A DNA stretch of 45,186 nt. It comes from Symbiodinium natans (taxonomy: Eukaryota; Sar; Dinophyceae; Suessiales; Symbiodiniaceae). The stretch is from assembly GCA_905221605.1 (NCBI GenBank), contig CAJNDS010002206.1:541226-586411 (forward strand). The letters are read 5' to 3'. This document shows positions 17,201-25,083 of the stretch, one piece after another (position 1 is the stretch's first letter; each line of letters opens with the position of its first letter). The notes beneath the pieces were generated by a model. The model saw nothing but the letters and a program-made list of their open reading frames with translations. It had not been told where the DNA came from and made no database searches. Position numbers and translations under genes: made by a program.

Positions 17201-19517
17201 GATAATGGAGGAGGTGCGTTCGTGGAAGGACGTTCAACGGGAGGCAATGGATAGAGGGGAAATAGCTCATGTAGGTCGTATCTTTGACATCTGTGTGGAA
17301 AAGAACTGGGAGCTTGCTGAAGACGATCCTCTTAGAAAGTATAAGGGGAGAGTTGTGTTTGAGGGATGTCATGTCAAAGACCAGGAGGGAAAGTGGGCCA
17401 TCTTTCAGGAAATCACATCATGTCCCGCGACACTTGAGGCAGGCAAGATGGCGGATGCCTATGGGATGCTGCCAGGACATGACATCGAGATGTCGGACGG
17501 TGAGTCGGCATACACGCAGGCGCTGTTGGGGGGGCCTAAAACATGGATACGGATCCCGAGGGATAGGTGGCCAGATGAATGGGAGGGCATAGACGACCCC
17601 GTGGTGCCACTGAGACTAGCTTTATACGGGCATCCGGATGCCGGGGGGTTCTGGGAAAAGCACTGCGAAAAGGCCGTGACTGAGGTCGGCTTCGAATTCC
17701 TCTCAGATTGGCCTAGTGTGTTCTTCCATAAGGAGCTGAAGCTGATGCTGGTGATCTACGTCGACGACTTCAAGCTTGCGGGGCCCAAAGAGAACTTAGC
17801 GATAGGATGGGAGAAGCTGGCGAAGAGAATCAAGCTCGAAGAGCCACGAAGTATGGGTAGGTACTTGGGATGCTTGCACACGGCTAGCGCGATACCTTTT
17901 CGGTCGCCGTTTGAGCCGAGACACGAGTGGACGAAGATCATCGAGCCCAAGAAGGAACCGCCTAACTTCGTGGGGAAGGCCGAGGCGAAGGAAGATAGTC
18001 CAGATGAAATCAGGATTCTTCGATACGATGTTACCGATTTCATGAAGCAGTGTGTGGATAGATATCAAGAGTTGTGCTCGACGGCATATCCTAAGCCACT
18101 GGATAAAGCTAAGACCCCATATCTCGACGAGAGCCGCCCAGAGTTCGACGAGAACCCAGTAGACGACAAGGTGAACGAAATTATGGGGATAGCCAAGTAC
18201 GAGCTGCCGGATGAGGGGCCGGGAGTGTTGAAAGAGCACGCCCCTGCGGTACTCATGAAGATCTTGTATGGGGCCAGAGTCGGAAGGTATGACCTTCTGC
18301 GACCAGTACAGGTTCTGGCGTCGAGGCTGACGACCTGGACACATCTCTGTGACAAGAGAATGCATAGACTGATCTCATACATCAACGAGACGACCACAAC
18401 GAGCCTCTACGGATGGGTCGGGGATAGGATAGGAGACATCCGTCTTGTACTATACTGCGACGCCGATCTTGCCAGCGACAAGAACGACCATAGATCTACG
18501 TCGGGGGTATATCTTTGTCTTCAGGGACCGCACACTTTCGTTCCTATAGCTGCTTACTGTAAGAAGCAAACGTCGTGCTCCAAAAGTACCCCTGAAGCTG
18601 AGATAGTAGCCCTGCACGATGGCATCACGAAACAAGGAATACCGGGGTTGACACTATGGGAGATGATCAAGGAGAGTATAGAACCCTTGATAGTGGCAGA
18701 GGACAATGAGGCGGCTGTTAGAGTGATTGTATCGGGCAAGAATCCGAACATGAGGTACCTGTCTAGAACACAACGAATAGACATAGCTAGGCTGAACCAG
18801 TTCTACGAGGCAGTCATGTTCACGTTTGTCAATTGTCCTACTGAGTATCAGGCTGCCAACATGATGACCAAGGCCATCAATGAAGCACGAGAGTGGTTAA
18901 GGGATATGTACACTACCGCACATTTCGGTGAAGAGGAGTTCGGGAACGCAACGGGAACCATCTTAGCTATGCCCGCGTGCCGGGGGGTATCCCAAAATCA
19001 GCTCGAGTATGACATCAGGGATAACGTTGGGATAGCAAAGTCCATAGTGGGAAGATGGATAATTTGGGAAATGGTGTGGGATATCAAACACTCGCCAATT
19101 CTGGAGGTCGATGAGGCGATCGTCGGTGAGTGCGACGGGATAGTTGTGATAGCACCGAAGCGAGTTGACTCGCCGTCTCGACTAGCCCGCGGAGCAGAGC
19201 TTAAGCTGGGAAGAAAGGACCAAAGTGCGGCTGATAGCCTAGCTTTACTGGTCGACAGAGTGATCGCTGCGGGCATTGGGATTGTTCTGATCAATCGCAG
19301 TGATGCCGCCATATCCGAGGGAATAGCGAGAATTCTTGCTGCACGTGGAAAACTGGCTCGAATGCGGGGAAAGACGAAGATAGGAGAGCTTCACGACAAA
19401 GGAGAGGACGTACAATGCACCATATACATTAGTGAAGAATCAAAGGCTCGGATAGATAATAGCAACATGGTGAATATTGAAGAACTTTGTAACGCTCTTC
19501 AACGACGTCTTGACTAG
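11220..19517 (+). CDS. ORF3: integrase, 2OG-dioxygenase-like, RT and RNase H
   Basis: Encodes 2765 residues and overlaps ORF2 by four bases (ATGA). In order: a CxxC-x7-CxxC cluster (C60, C63, C71, C74); the integrase zinc site H213/H217/C224/C227; the integrase DDE triad D258, D319, E350; a 2OG-Fe(II) dioxygenase-like insert with H581-x-D583, H652 and R663; and the copia post-integrase SH3-like segment (SPGLFLGY, about 742-757). A long unassigned region to about 1840 follows, including an alpha/beta-looking stretch at 1241-1337. Next come a second CxxC-x20-CxxC cluster (C1850-C1877), copia reverse transcriptase at about 1968-2215 (motif A D2093, YVDD 2180-2183) and RNase H at about 2410-2560 (D2414, with STPEAE near 2459). 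A C-terminal tail at 2600-2765 is unassigned. It should integrate and copy the element. A copia pol is normally about 1000-1400 residues, so this is an expanded version. Confidence 0.93.
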   Translation: MSESQNWAEWAPGLVRAIKETMRKHHRVSSVAEKGIDERNRETTIEQDDSDGRLRTTFYCAACKADSSGVCGFCERALSPEQIEAGQSARNMTDVEFQLVRGMRKNPDDDLRIAEQVVAVPGEEESTENGGELDVDIDLPGIADEEQARRGVGEPQKDDSAGDMGEVEQTEAEVGPADQVRVADRLGEGIGSSKAVSIRRARYSPEYAKSAEHLLTHLPKNMHCVACRQGKAINVPFNRGEGITDKGAEKFGERVTADTIVLRSNKDKGIRGENNAIVMFDFKTQWIHCTPVKSRGTDEFVRAINEFRGPDMVVHLYADGAGEFSKACDIIGTCRATSTPGLPRTNSIAELKVKEVIYGGRVLLRQAGLEPKWWPYAVQTFCFHRNVQQVDGVSPYGKRHGNEQDKVKLIPFGALVNYLPIAEKPRKAGKEDAALLERGDPENDALEILGADEDVSSMALPSETKETKEQRSQREEELREIDRRALDMVMTQDFDVQHAKDIILKFTSIEKGIAKNSRSMATGRGFIVLGLYAYGGKIGVTNSAKDYPGIAMVCCELIAKCFPEATFTTVIVSVGTRMGPHKDKFNESQTYNFVVPVSERAGEAMIWTEEEQCANESGDAAGIKKEVLPGKWIWGRTRKVDSGLKFNPRVWHATEDALAPEDRVIAVGYTLAAGKKASVDDKWKLMRLGFRLDEHFATLADGLCQAACADNGGDGEEYVDHDAEEEQAYAMASKAKFDTPTSPGLFLGYALQPGGVPSGDYIVVELAHLYHGWTVPSIHRVKRIVLDEEMPNYFPMQAVADRKSRIMTATRADALARLELEREGQQGEETEEIFAEERRVRADVMRQIKCDDQHLQNGDFWEHDEIDHSWTLHHILPRKELCTPGEEVKGTGGPGDRELGPRRRTWIVYADGTSEVLDEDRMKGKKKITKKWTGCTTFWEKGEPEGEIEDEAKERARGEKATGIRGVGLDYEQDMPRIERPYARSHKPNSISSAEWNRMSPGQRLRYIEGDKERIIRGERPPSAVRGQEGIGPPPAEIGVREWMEKITDHGQDFSPQEYRWDSPSGMPEGGRVWAVTSYRFYGGRDKRRLELWWRITRSANTGEVLESIEYDSCIQAEMMRNRGRYRFVVPRDIITEFWYIPDGGEDRRIRDRGEPAEPAAPASRMGDTEEVAKTINQLCSTAGIARTPSDNIIGEIMRELGEQPKVQVMGVGIEEIGDNGGENVSWISGEGCVIGEGVTDVVIAIDASSEGMSVEVDRKASGWRREEGLDSTREARDRVFGNIEKVITDANSRGIVATTIWIGGESRLADETIVRMALAWDMWIVRSDGCMLGMNDGVDASCYIGMVTPCMMNAIAADMLACDHMPRDHELMSHMVRTSDTKMDVQREQERKAIREMIKVIEDVVNICGEEEGDSVSMACEEHEGEYLGYSSGMVTLDVDSLAQLEKGTIRGDETGGSLEKLLKIAKRRMNGGNSYWVIDMEGDDEHVDDATDREDQTLVRNYAAAAAEDGAPYISREEPRWKRCIVMNNPGREAMGEVFGPRAKHIQDLRVILVDGDDIGKVMMMKPNSRRTRHSTGGAAVAYPGEELEVGDMNCNGWIVVLTGERESSDTDRRPDQDREESSGFDDQSDVFDSEGWTLSDLEEEREPVDEAFFRAGHAETINLETMEKGECDIVMWEAERNALVLELKDDIHVPLIGYTWVRTGIAYPEDPGTSVRVSALGQLVAETMCDVIGYEVSPEREILVAIQNRNSFPITFGGRGGPIMRMEFAKGVCLRPRMRGCMMPENVKEVRHRRAHRESKKAIWAREARARERDRDSAGHGLRAGRNRDEDRRRIGVKHVSDRAYRCRECRRLLEGKAKVPSLILTSMTLCFACFMNKHTTPVDNLIRQGYQTEDEEYGDGIVAVPAIQVDADQEDSWEEVAENEVCDSIDETVGECEPLMATIIEDEEEDIEEVFGLVARPVTKAERAINPKARAALDKEWKKLMDQVVWIMEEVRSWKDVQREAMDRGEIAHVGRIFDICVEKNWELAEDDPLRKYKGRVVFEGCHVKDQEGKWAIFQEITSCPATLEAGKMADAYGMLPGHDIEMSDGESAYTQALLGGPKTWIRIPRDRWPDEWEGIDDPVVPLRLALYGHPDAGGFWEKHCEKAVTEVGFEFLSDWPSVFFHKELKLMLVIYVDDFKLAGPKENLAIGWEKLAKRIKLEEPRSMGRYLGCLHTASAIPFRSPFEPRHEWTKIIEPKKEPPNFVGKAEAKEDSPDEIRILRYDVTDFMKQCVDRYQELCSTAYPKPLDKAKTPYLDESRPEFDENPVDDKVNEIMGIAKYELPDEGPGVLKEHAPAVLMKILYGARVGRYDLLRPVQVLASRLTTWTHLCDKRMHRLISYINETTTTSLYGWVGDRIGDIRLVLYCDADLASDKNDHRSTSGVYLCLQGPHTFVPIAAYCKKQTSCSKSTPEAEIVALHDGITKQGIPGLTLWEMIKESIEPLIVAEDNEAAVRVIVSGKNPNMRYLSRTQRIDIARLNQFYEAVMFTFVNCPTEYQAANMMTKAINEAREWLRDMYTTAHFGEEEFGNATGTILAMPACRGVSQNQLEYDIRDNVGIAKSIVGRWIIWEMVWDIKHSPILEVDEAIVGECDGIVVIAPKRVDSPSRLARGAELKLGRKDQSAADSLALLVDRVIAAGIGIVLINRSDAAISEGIARILAARGKLARMRGKTKIGELHDKGEDVQCTIYISEESKARIDNSNMVNIEELCNALQRRLD

Positions 19518-19595
19518 AGCGAATTTTGTGTGACCTTGAGTTGCATGCAGGTGTAAGGAAGAAGAGGGCTCTAGCGACCTGCATAGCGTGGAGCC
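19518..19595 (+). promoter_or_regulatory. ORF3-ORF4 spacer with possible hairpin
   Basis: The 78-nt spacer holds an exact 8-bp inverted repeat, ATGCAGGT at 19545-19552 and ACCTGCAT at 19577-19584, with a purine-rich 24-nt loop. The stem ends 11 nt before the ORF4 ATG (19596), whose context gccATGg is favourable. It may matter for translation of the downstream ORF or may be chance. Confidence 0.3.
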
Positions 19596-22448
19596 ATGGG
19601 AGAGATGTTCGGATCGGTGTCGCTGAGTGAGCGGGATAGAGATATCGGAAGCAGTGAAGATCCTGGGACAGCTTCGTCTTCGAGGACAGTAGGGGTACGA
19701 TGGCAACGCCCAGAGCATCAGACCAGGGATGCAGGAGAGAGGGAACGATGTGATCGAGCACAGGCCATGATAGACTTCCTGGAGAAGGTGTTTTCCGACG
19801 CGGATAGGTATCTCAAGGCCGAGACGGAGGATGGAGTGCCAGGGATAACGACATACTCATATCTGCCAGCTGGAACCAAGGAGCGAGAACAGGCTAGAAT
19901 ACACTGGATGTTGGAGGGAAATCTAGAGGTGCAGGAGGTATGGGCTAGACGGGCTATCCCCAGCCAATTCAAGGACGATGCAGACTTCAAGAAATGGATG
20001 AGCAGTGGGATGGCTGGTGTGCGAGCGGAAGAGGCCCAGGCCAAGACGGCGAAGAAAGGAGGTAAGCGATCAGCCGTGGGATACGATGTGGATAGAATGC
20101 GAGTGCACAAGATTATGTATCTCTGGGAGGTACTACGGTGTACAAGGCGAAATCCTGAAGCATGGATAAGGGAGAAGATCCCTCTGATAGCTGCGACTGT
20201 GACGGATGCCACAGACTACCTGGAGAGGGTGATAGCGAACTGGGATAGGCCAAGGTCGCATGGAGGGGCGACGAAGCCGCCACCCCAGGCGAGTCCTGAT
20301 GCCGGAAACCTGTCGAAGGAGAAGCTGAACGACTTGATAGGGGTGCGATTGGCTAGAGGGATGGACGTGCCGGGATGTGCCATGCCCACAGCGGGCACGG
20401 GAGGAGACGTTGATACACCATGGGCCCCTAAATTCATCGGCGCGACTGATGAAACAGAGAAGTCCTTCCAGAAGGGGAGATCATATGAGAGGATGATAGC
20501 TGGTGTGGCACCGATAGCCATCTCTGTGGGAGGGGTGTATGACGTCACGAACGGAAGCAAGGACCCGTTCAGGGCTAGCTGGGGAGGGATCAGCAGAAGG
20601 AACCTAGATTGGGCGGAGATCCACATGGACGACACAGAGAAGAGCCCGTTCGATGATGCGATCAAAGGCATAATGACATGGTTGGCCGTGCGACCACTGA
20701 AGTATGCAATTCCACCGTCTCAGGTTGCGGAGCGGATAGCGGTCAGCCATAAGTCGAGCGAGGAGAAGCTGAGGATATGGACGGAGGCGCAGCCCAAGAT
20801 CAAGGTGATAGGCATGGCAGACGAGATTATGGGGGCCTACGAAAGCCAATACTTGAAGAGAGGAAGAGACGTGATGGAGGAATTCCGGAGAAGCGAGGGG
20901 GGAGAAAAAGGATACGGAGTTATGGCGAATGCAGCAAATGGGCAGATGAAGGAGTATCTGGATACACTGTCATGGCAAATAGGGGGACCGACGTCAGTTC
21001 TACACCTGTTGCACTGGTCCCTGGCCGAAGAAGTGACCACATTTCCGGAGGTCCAGGCAGACGGGGGGATTAAGGATGTGAAAGGACATTTCACGGATTC
21101 GCGATGTATGTGGGTACCCACGAAGGCCGAGTACGCCGGAGCAGAAAAGCTGAATCAGGAGATGTCGGTCGGGAATGAGGAGTTCAATGTGCCCGGGTGG
21201 ATTTTCCACGGAACGTCTCTAGAGGCGTTGTGGTCGATGATAGCATCTGGTGGGATAGATCGAAGCCATCCGCTGGTCACGTGGACGACCGGCGCTCCCA
21301 GTGTGCACGACTCTGCGGGATGCTGGTTTGGACGGAGCATCTGTGGTACAGCATCATACTCTACATGGCATTCGTTAGGGAATGGATGGATAGTAAGAGT
21401 ACTGGCCGGCTTCAGAAGGATAGGCAAGAATGTCAAGATGGATGTGGGGACAAGGAGATCGTCGGTGCCTGACGGGCAGATCCGACTGGATGTGGATAGA
21501 GTGGAGATAGACGGGGTATTGTTCTGCTTTATGAGGGCCACGAAGATCATCGGGCAAGCACTTATCTGTAGGCCGAAGCACCCGGGTTTAGGAGCGAATA
21601 GCCATCTCATGAGTGAGATGTCGGCGCTGATGGAGAAGCATCCACAAGGGGTTGAGAGGCTGTATTGGCGCTATCACCTGAAAAAGCGCGCAATCATAGG
21701 CCCGGCCCGAGGACCTCTTCCTGAGCGCCCTGTGGATTGGAAGATGGAACATGAGTTCCTGCATCGGGAAGGTGACGAAAATGTCACGAAGGTCGTCGAA
21801 CAGCCAACTGGCTCAAGAAGTGGTTTGATAGAGCTCATGAGGGGATGGATAGCGGAGTTGCCTAGCGGTGGGGGCGTGTCTGGGCCTGATCGAGACAAGG
21901 ACTACTACCCGGTGGATAGTGAATGGGCCAATGTGATACGTTTATTGGAGTATATGGGGATAGAGGCCCCAATGGCCACGGGACACGATAGCGCCGTCGT
22001 GAAGATGCCGTGGAGGAGTTTTGTGGGGCCAGCCATTTACAGACGGTGTGTGGAGAGCAGCGGGATAGAGGAGAAAGTCATGGAGAACGCGAATAAGGCC
22101 ACGCACCACATGGGCAAGGTTTTGGAAATGGCGGACGTGGGAGGCATAGTGTTGGGGATAGAAAAGGCACCCAGGAAATATGGGTGGAACAGACCGGAGG
22201 ACGTCGACCAGAGCTGGGCGTTCGAGGCTCAGGCCTGGGCGGCTATCATTGGCATAGGAATGGGCGGAGTTGGAGGGAGATTGATGGAGCCAGCGCTTTC
22301 GAGCGAGCTTGAGTCCGCGGTGGAGACCTACGAGTGGATGTTTGACATAGCTACTGCATTCCATGAGCGCAAGGCGGCTGAGCTGGTGACATGGTGGGCG
22401 GAGGGAATGAAGCCGCCACTTCAGCTCCGATGTAGTGCGGATCAGAAG
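19596..22448 (+). CDS. ORF4: accessory protein with ART-like motifs (cut by gap)
   Basis: Opens at the ATG at 19596 and runs at least 951 residues to the assembly gap at 22449, with no stop in between. The frame after the gap is uncertain. Around residues 537-555 the sequence FHGTSLEALWSMIASGGI resembles the H-G-T start of the ADP-ribosyltransferase / RNA 2'-phosphotransferase (PARP/Tpt1) superfamily. Y588 and E637 are placed plausibly to complete an H-Y-E triad. This is motif-level similarity only. The rest is Trp- and Met-rich with many charged residues and no domain I recognise. It lies after RNase H, outside the usual copia gene set, and shares the RATAG density and purine skew of the element, so it belongs to it. 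It is probably continuous with ORF5. Confidence 0.75.
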
Positions 22449-22548
22449 NNNNNNNNNNNNNNNNNNNNNNNNNNNNNNNNNNNNNNNNNNNNNNNNNNNN
22501 NNNNNNNNNNNNNNNNNNNNNNNNNNNNNNNNNNNNNNNNNNNNNNNN
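22449..22548. other. Assembly gap of 100 N
   Basis: Exactly 100 ambiguous bases, the conventional placeholder for a gap of unknown size. The frame across it cannot be trusted. Confidence 0.99.
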
Positions 22549-22549
22549 G

Positions 22550-25078
22550 GCGGCCGGCTTCCACATGAAGGACCCCGAATACCAAGCTCTAAGGGCTATG
22601 GAGGCTATCGGGCAGCTGAAGGCGATGGCAGATGACGCAGAGATGATGGAGGACGATGCAGAGTCGGATGGAGAAGAGGATGATGCTATGGGTGAGGATA
22701 GACCGGAGAACCAATCTGCTCGAGAGGGAGACGCATCGATGACTGAGGAGTTCAAGGAAGGCAGTGACGAGGGTTTCGCCACCGTGAGGAGTCGGTCAGA
22801 ACAAAAGAAGGCGAAGAAAGAAAACCGGGAGGCGAAGAAGAGGAAGGAGCTGCTCGAGAGTGCTCAGGAGCTCGCGAACCAACGACAAGAGAAGCAAGCA
22901 AGAGACGAGAAGAGAAAAAGTGCCGGGGAAAAGGGGGGAGATGGCAGAGATGGCGGAGCACTTAGGGGAACCGCTGGGATAGGTGATCAAGGGGATAGAC
23001 CGCCGGCTCCACCGGTGCCAACACGAGGCGATACCAAGGGGGCGGTTATGCAGGCTCCCAGATGGAAGGGTGGTGCTGGGACGGGTAGCAACATCAAGAC
23101 CCTGAGCGACCTCAAGTCCGAGCAGGAATATTCGGATAGAGAGACGCAGCAGGCAACGAGAAGCGGAGACAGTGGCGAAGGACCGATGGTGATAGGATCT
23201 GGAGGCACGGTGGGAGTGGTTGCCGACGGGACAGAACTGGATCGAGTGGAATGCGTGGGTACTGGAGAGAGTGGGGGGATATTGAGATTGAGGATGGAAG
23301 AAGAGGGATCGCCTGTGATAGAGGCCCCATGGTCGAGGAATACGAGGGCAGGACAGGTGCTGGGGGAGGGGCCTTTGATAGAAATGCAGCACTGGATTCG
23401 CTGTTATGGAGCCCCACCGATGGCATGGACAACGATAGTGGTACAGGTAATACGCAGGATGATTAGAGCGACGTGCCCGAGGGAGGTTACCGATGAGATC
23501 ACACCCAAAGAAGTGTACGACATTGTAAAGGCGGGAATATATGACTCGCAGGTGCTGTCGGGGACGAGGCCTGGCGCCGAACCGTCATACACCGGGATAG
23601 CTTTGGGAACTTTGATGAGAAGCAGGATATTGAACGTTGAGAGCAACGTCGGAGGCATGAGGAAGTGGGTAGAGCAATTCTATCGGGTGTGGATGGGCAT
23701 GAATGGAATATTGGGGACCGTGCCAGAGTTGAGAGCTGACGGAGGCAGACTAGGCCGGCCTGGACACAAGCCTCCATCGATTTCACCGCCGCCGAGTGAG
23801 CCTAGAGTCAAGCCTACATCCAACGACGCGGATGAGATAGAGGTGGAGATGCGGTGGACGATATACAACGTAATGATAGAACCAGAGACACTTTCCCTAG
23901 GTTATGAAGAGCTCGAGATGCTGTGGGAGACGAAGTTGTTCGAGGTTGTCCAGAGGGCCGGGGAGCATTTGATAGATCGCGTGATGACGAGGATGGAAGC
24001 CGGTACCGGGGGCTACCCGGATAGCGTGGACGTTGCGGACATGGTGGAGGAGGTGACAAAGCAAGGATTTGGATCCGAGACGGGGGGCACTACTCCCCTG
24101 AATAAAATCGAGTTTTCGAATTATGTGGTGAGAATATGGCTGGCCAAATTCGTCAGGACGATGATTCTTGAAGACATGAAGTTCCCGAGGGAATGGGCCA
24201 ACACCATGGCATGGTGGATAGCGCAGAACCTGATGCTGGTTAAGCATGAGACTGATATTGTGGAGATGATAGGGAACGACTGCACGCTGTTCGAGGAGAT
24301 CATCAGTTCGATGAGAAGGATAGAGAGCATGGGCCAAGGCTATCCGGCAGACTATTATCGGTGGATAGAAGAAATCAAGGAGGATGCGCTCAAGGAGGCA
24401 CTCAAGGGCAGGAGGAGCGCAACAGGGATAAGACCTGAACCGCTCGACTCGGTGGCCGAGGCTGAAGAGCACGGGGTGAACGCGAGGGAAGCAATGGACG
24501 CCACAATGCAGATAGATGCGGGGGGAGAGATGAACGAGCCCGAGAGTCCGGAGATGGATAGCAAGATGGAGGGCGTGGAAGCTCATGAGGCGATGGAGCC
24601 AGATAGTGAGAACGAGAGAGGTCAAGGATTCTCGGAGTTGTTTGGACACGGAGTTGATACGATAGCTGACAGGGAAGAGGATAGTCATGTGGCACGACAG
24701 AACCCGGAGATTTATAGGCGAGTCGTGGAGGATGTATGGAACCAGAAGCACAACTTCCCATTCCCGTGGTTGGACGAAGCGAGGGCGGAGAGGGACGAGC
24801 TCGTGAAAAAGATGACGGACGAGGTGCATGAGCGGGTCACCCGGGAGAACCCGATAGAGGAGAGCAACACGAGAGGGTCGGGAATACATAGTTTCAGCGA
24901 GCCGGTCGAGTGGCTTAGAAGGATATGCTGGGGATACCATTGTCATGCGTGCTTTGCTTGGTGGTTGGGATATACGGGGGTAGATAGCAATGGCGAGGCA
25001 TTTCCGTGTGAAGGTGCTGTGTGCCCGGTCTGCGAGAAGGAGCTGGGGGACAAGTGGGAAAGTATAGTACCTTGGTAA
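22550..25078 (+). CDS. ORF5: accessory protein, probably the 3' part of ORF4
   Basis: The frame is open from the first complete codon after the gap (22550) to the TAA at 25076-25078. The first ATG is at 22565, but the frame stays open back to the gap, so the true start is probably in ORF4. Numbering from that ATG gives 837 residues. An acidic N-terminal stretch (about 20-60) precedes a highly charged Lys/Glu/Arg helix (about 78-120). A disordered Gly/Pro/Thr region and a Trp-rich helical region follow. Near the C-terminus (about 787-825) a CHAC...CPVC arrangement suggests a zinc ribbon or RING-like site. No known enzyme is recognised. ORF6 begins 5 nt after its stop. Confidence 0.75.
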   Translation, partial: AAGFHMKDPEYQALRAMEAIGQLKAMADDAEMMEDDAESDGEEDDAMGEDRPENQSAREGDASMTEEFKEGSDEGFATVRSRSEQKKAKKENREAKKRKELLESAQELANQRQEKQARDEKRKSAGEKGGDGRDGGALRGTAGIGDQGDRPPAPPVPTRGDTKGAVMQAPRWKGGAGTGSNIKTLSDLKSEQEYSDRETQQATRSGDSGEGPMVIGSGGTVGVVADGTELDRVECVGTGESGGILRLRMEEEGSPVIEAPWSRNTRAGQVLGEGPLIEMQHWIRCYGAPPMAWTTIVVQVIRRMIRATCPREVTDEITPKEVYDIVKAGIYDSQVLSGTRPGAEPSYTGIALGTLMRSRILNVESNVGGMRKWVEQFYRVWMGMNGILGTVPELRADGGRLGRPGHKPPSISPPPSEPRVKPTSNDADEIEVEMRWTIYNVMIEPETLSLGYEELEMLWETKLFEVVQRAGEHLIDRVMTRMEAGTGGYPDSVDVADMVEEVTKQGFGSETGGTTPLNKIEFSNYVVRIWLAKFVRTMILEDMKFPREWANTMAWWIAQNLMLVKHETDIVEMIGNDCTLFEEIISSMRRIESMGQGYPADYYRWIEEIKEDALKEALKGRRSATGIRPEPLDSVAEAEEHGVNAREAMDATMQIDAGGEMNEPESPEMDSKMEGVEAHEAMEPDSENERGQGFSELFGHGVDTIADREEDSHVARQNPEIYRRVVEDVWNQKHNFPFPWLDEARAERDELVKKMTDEVHERVTRENPIEESNTRGSGIHSFSEPVEWLRRICWGYHCHACFAWWLGYTGVDSNGEAFPCEGAVCPVCEKELGDKWESIVPW

Positions 25079-25083
25079 AGGGC

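Noticed and set aside
25021-25083. Longer ORF6 overlapping the end of ORF5
   Set aside because: It starts with GTG. The ATG at 25084, five nt after the ORF5 stop, is a more credible eukaryotic start.
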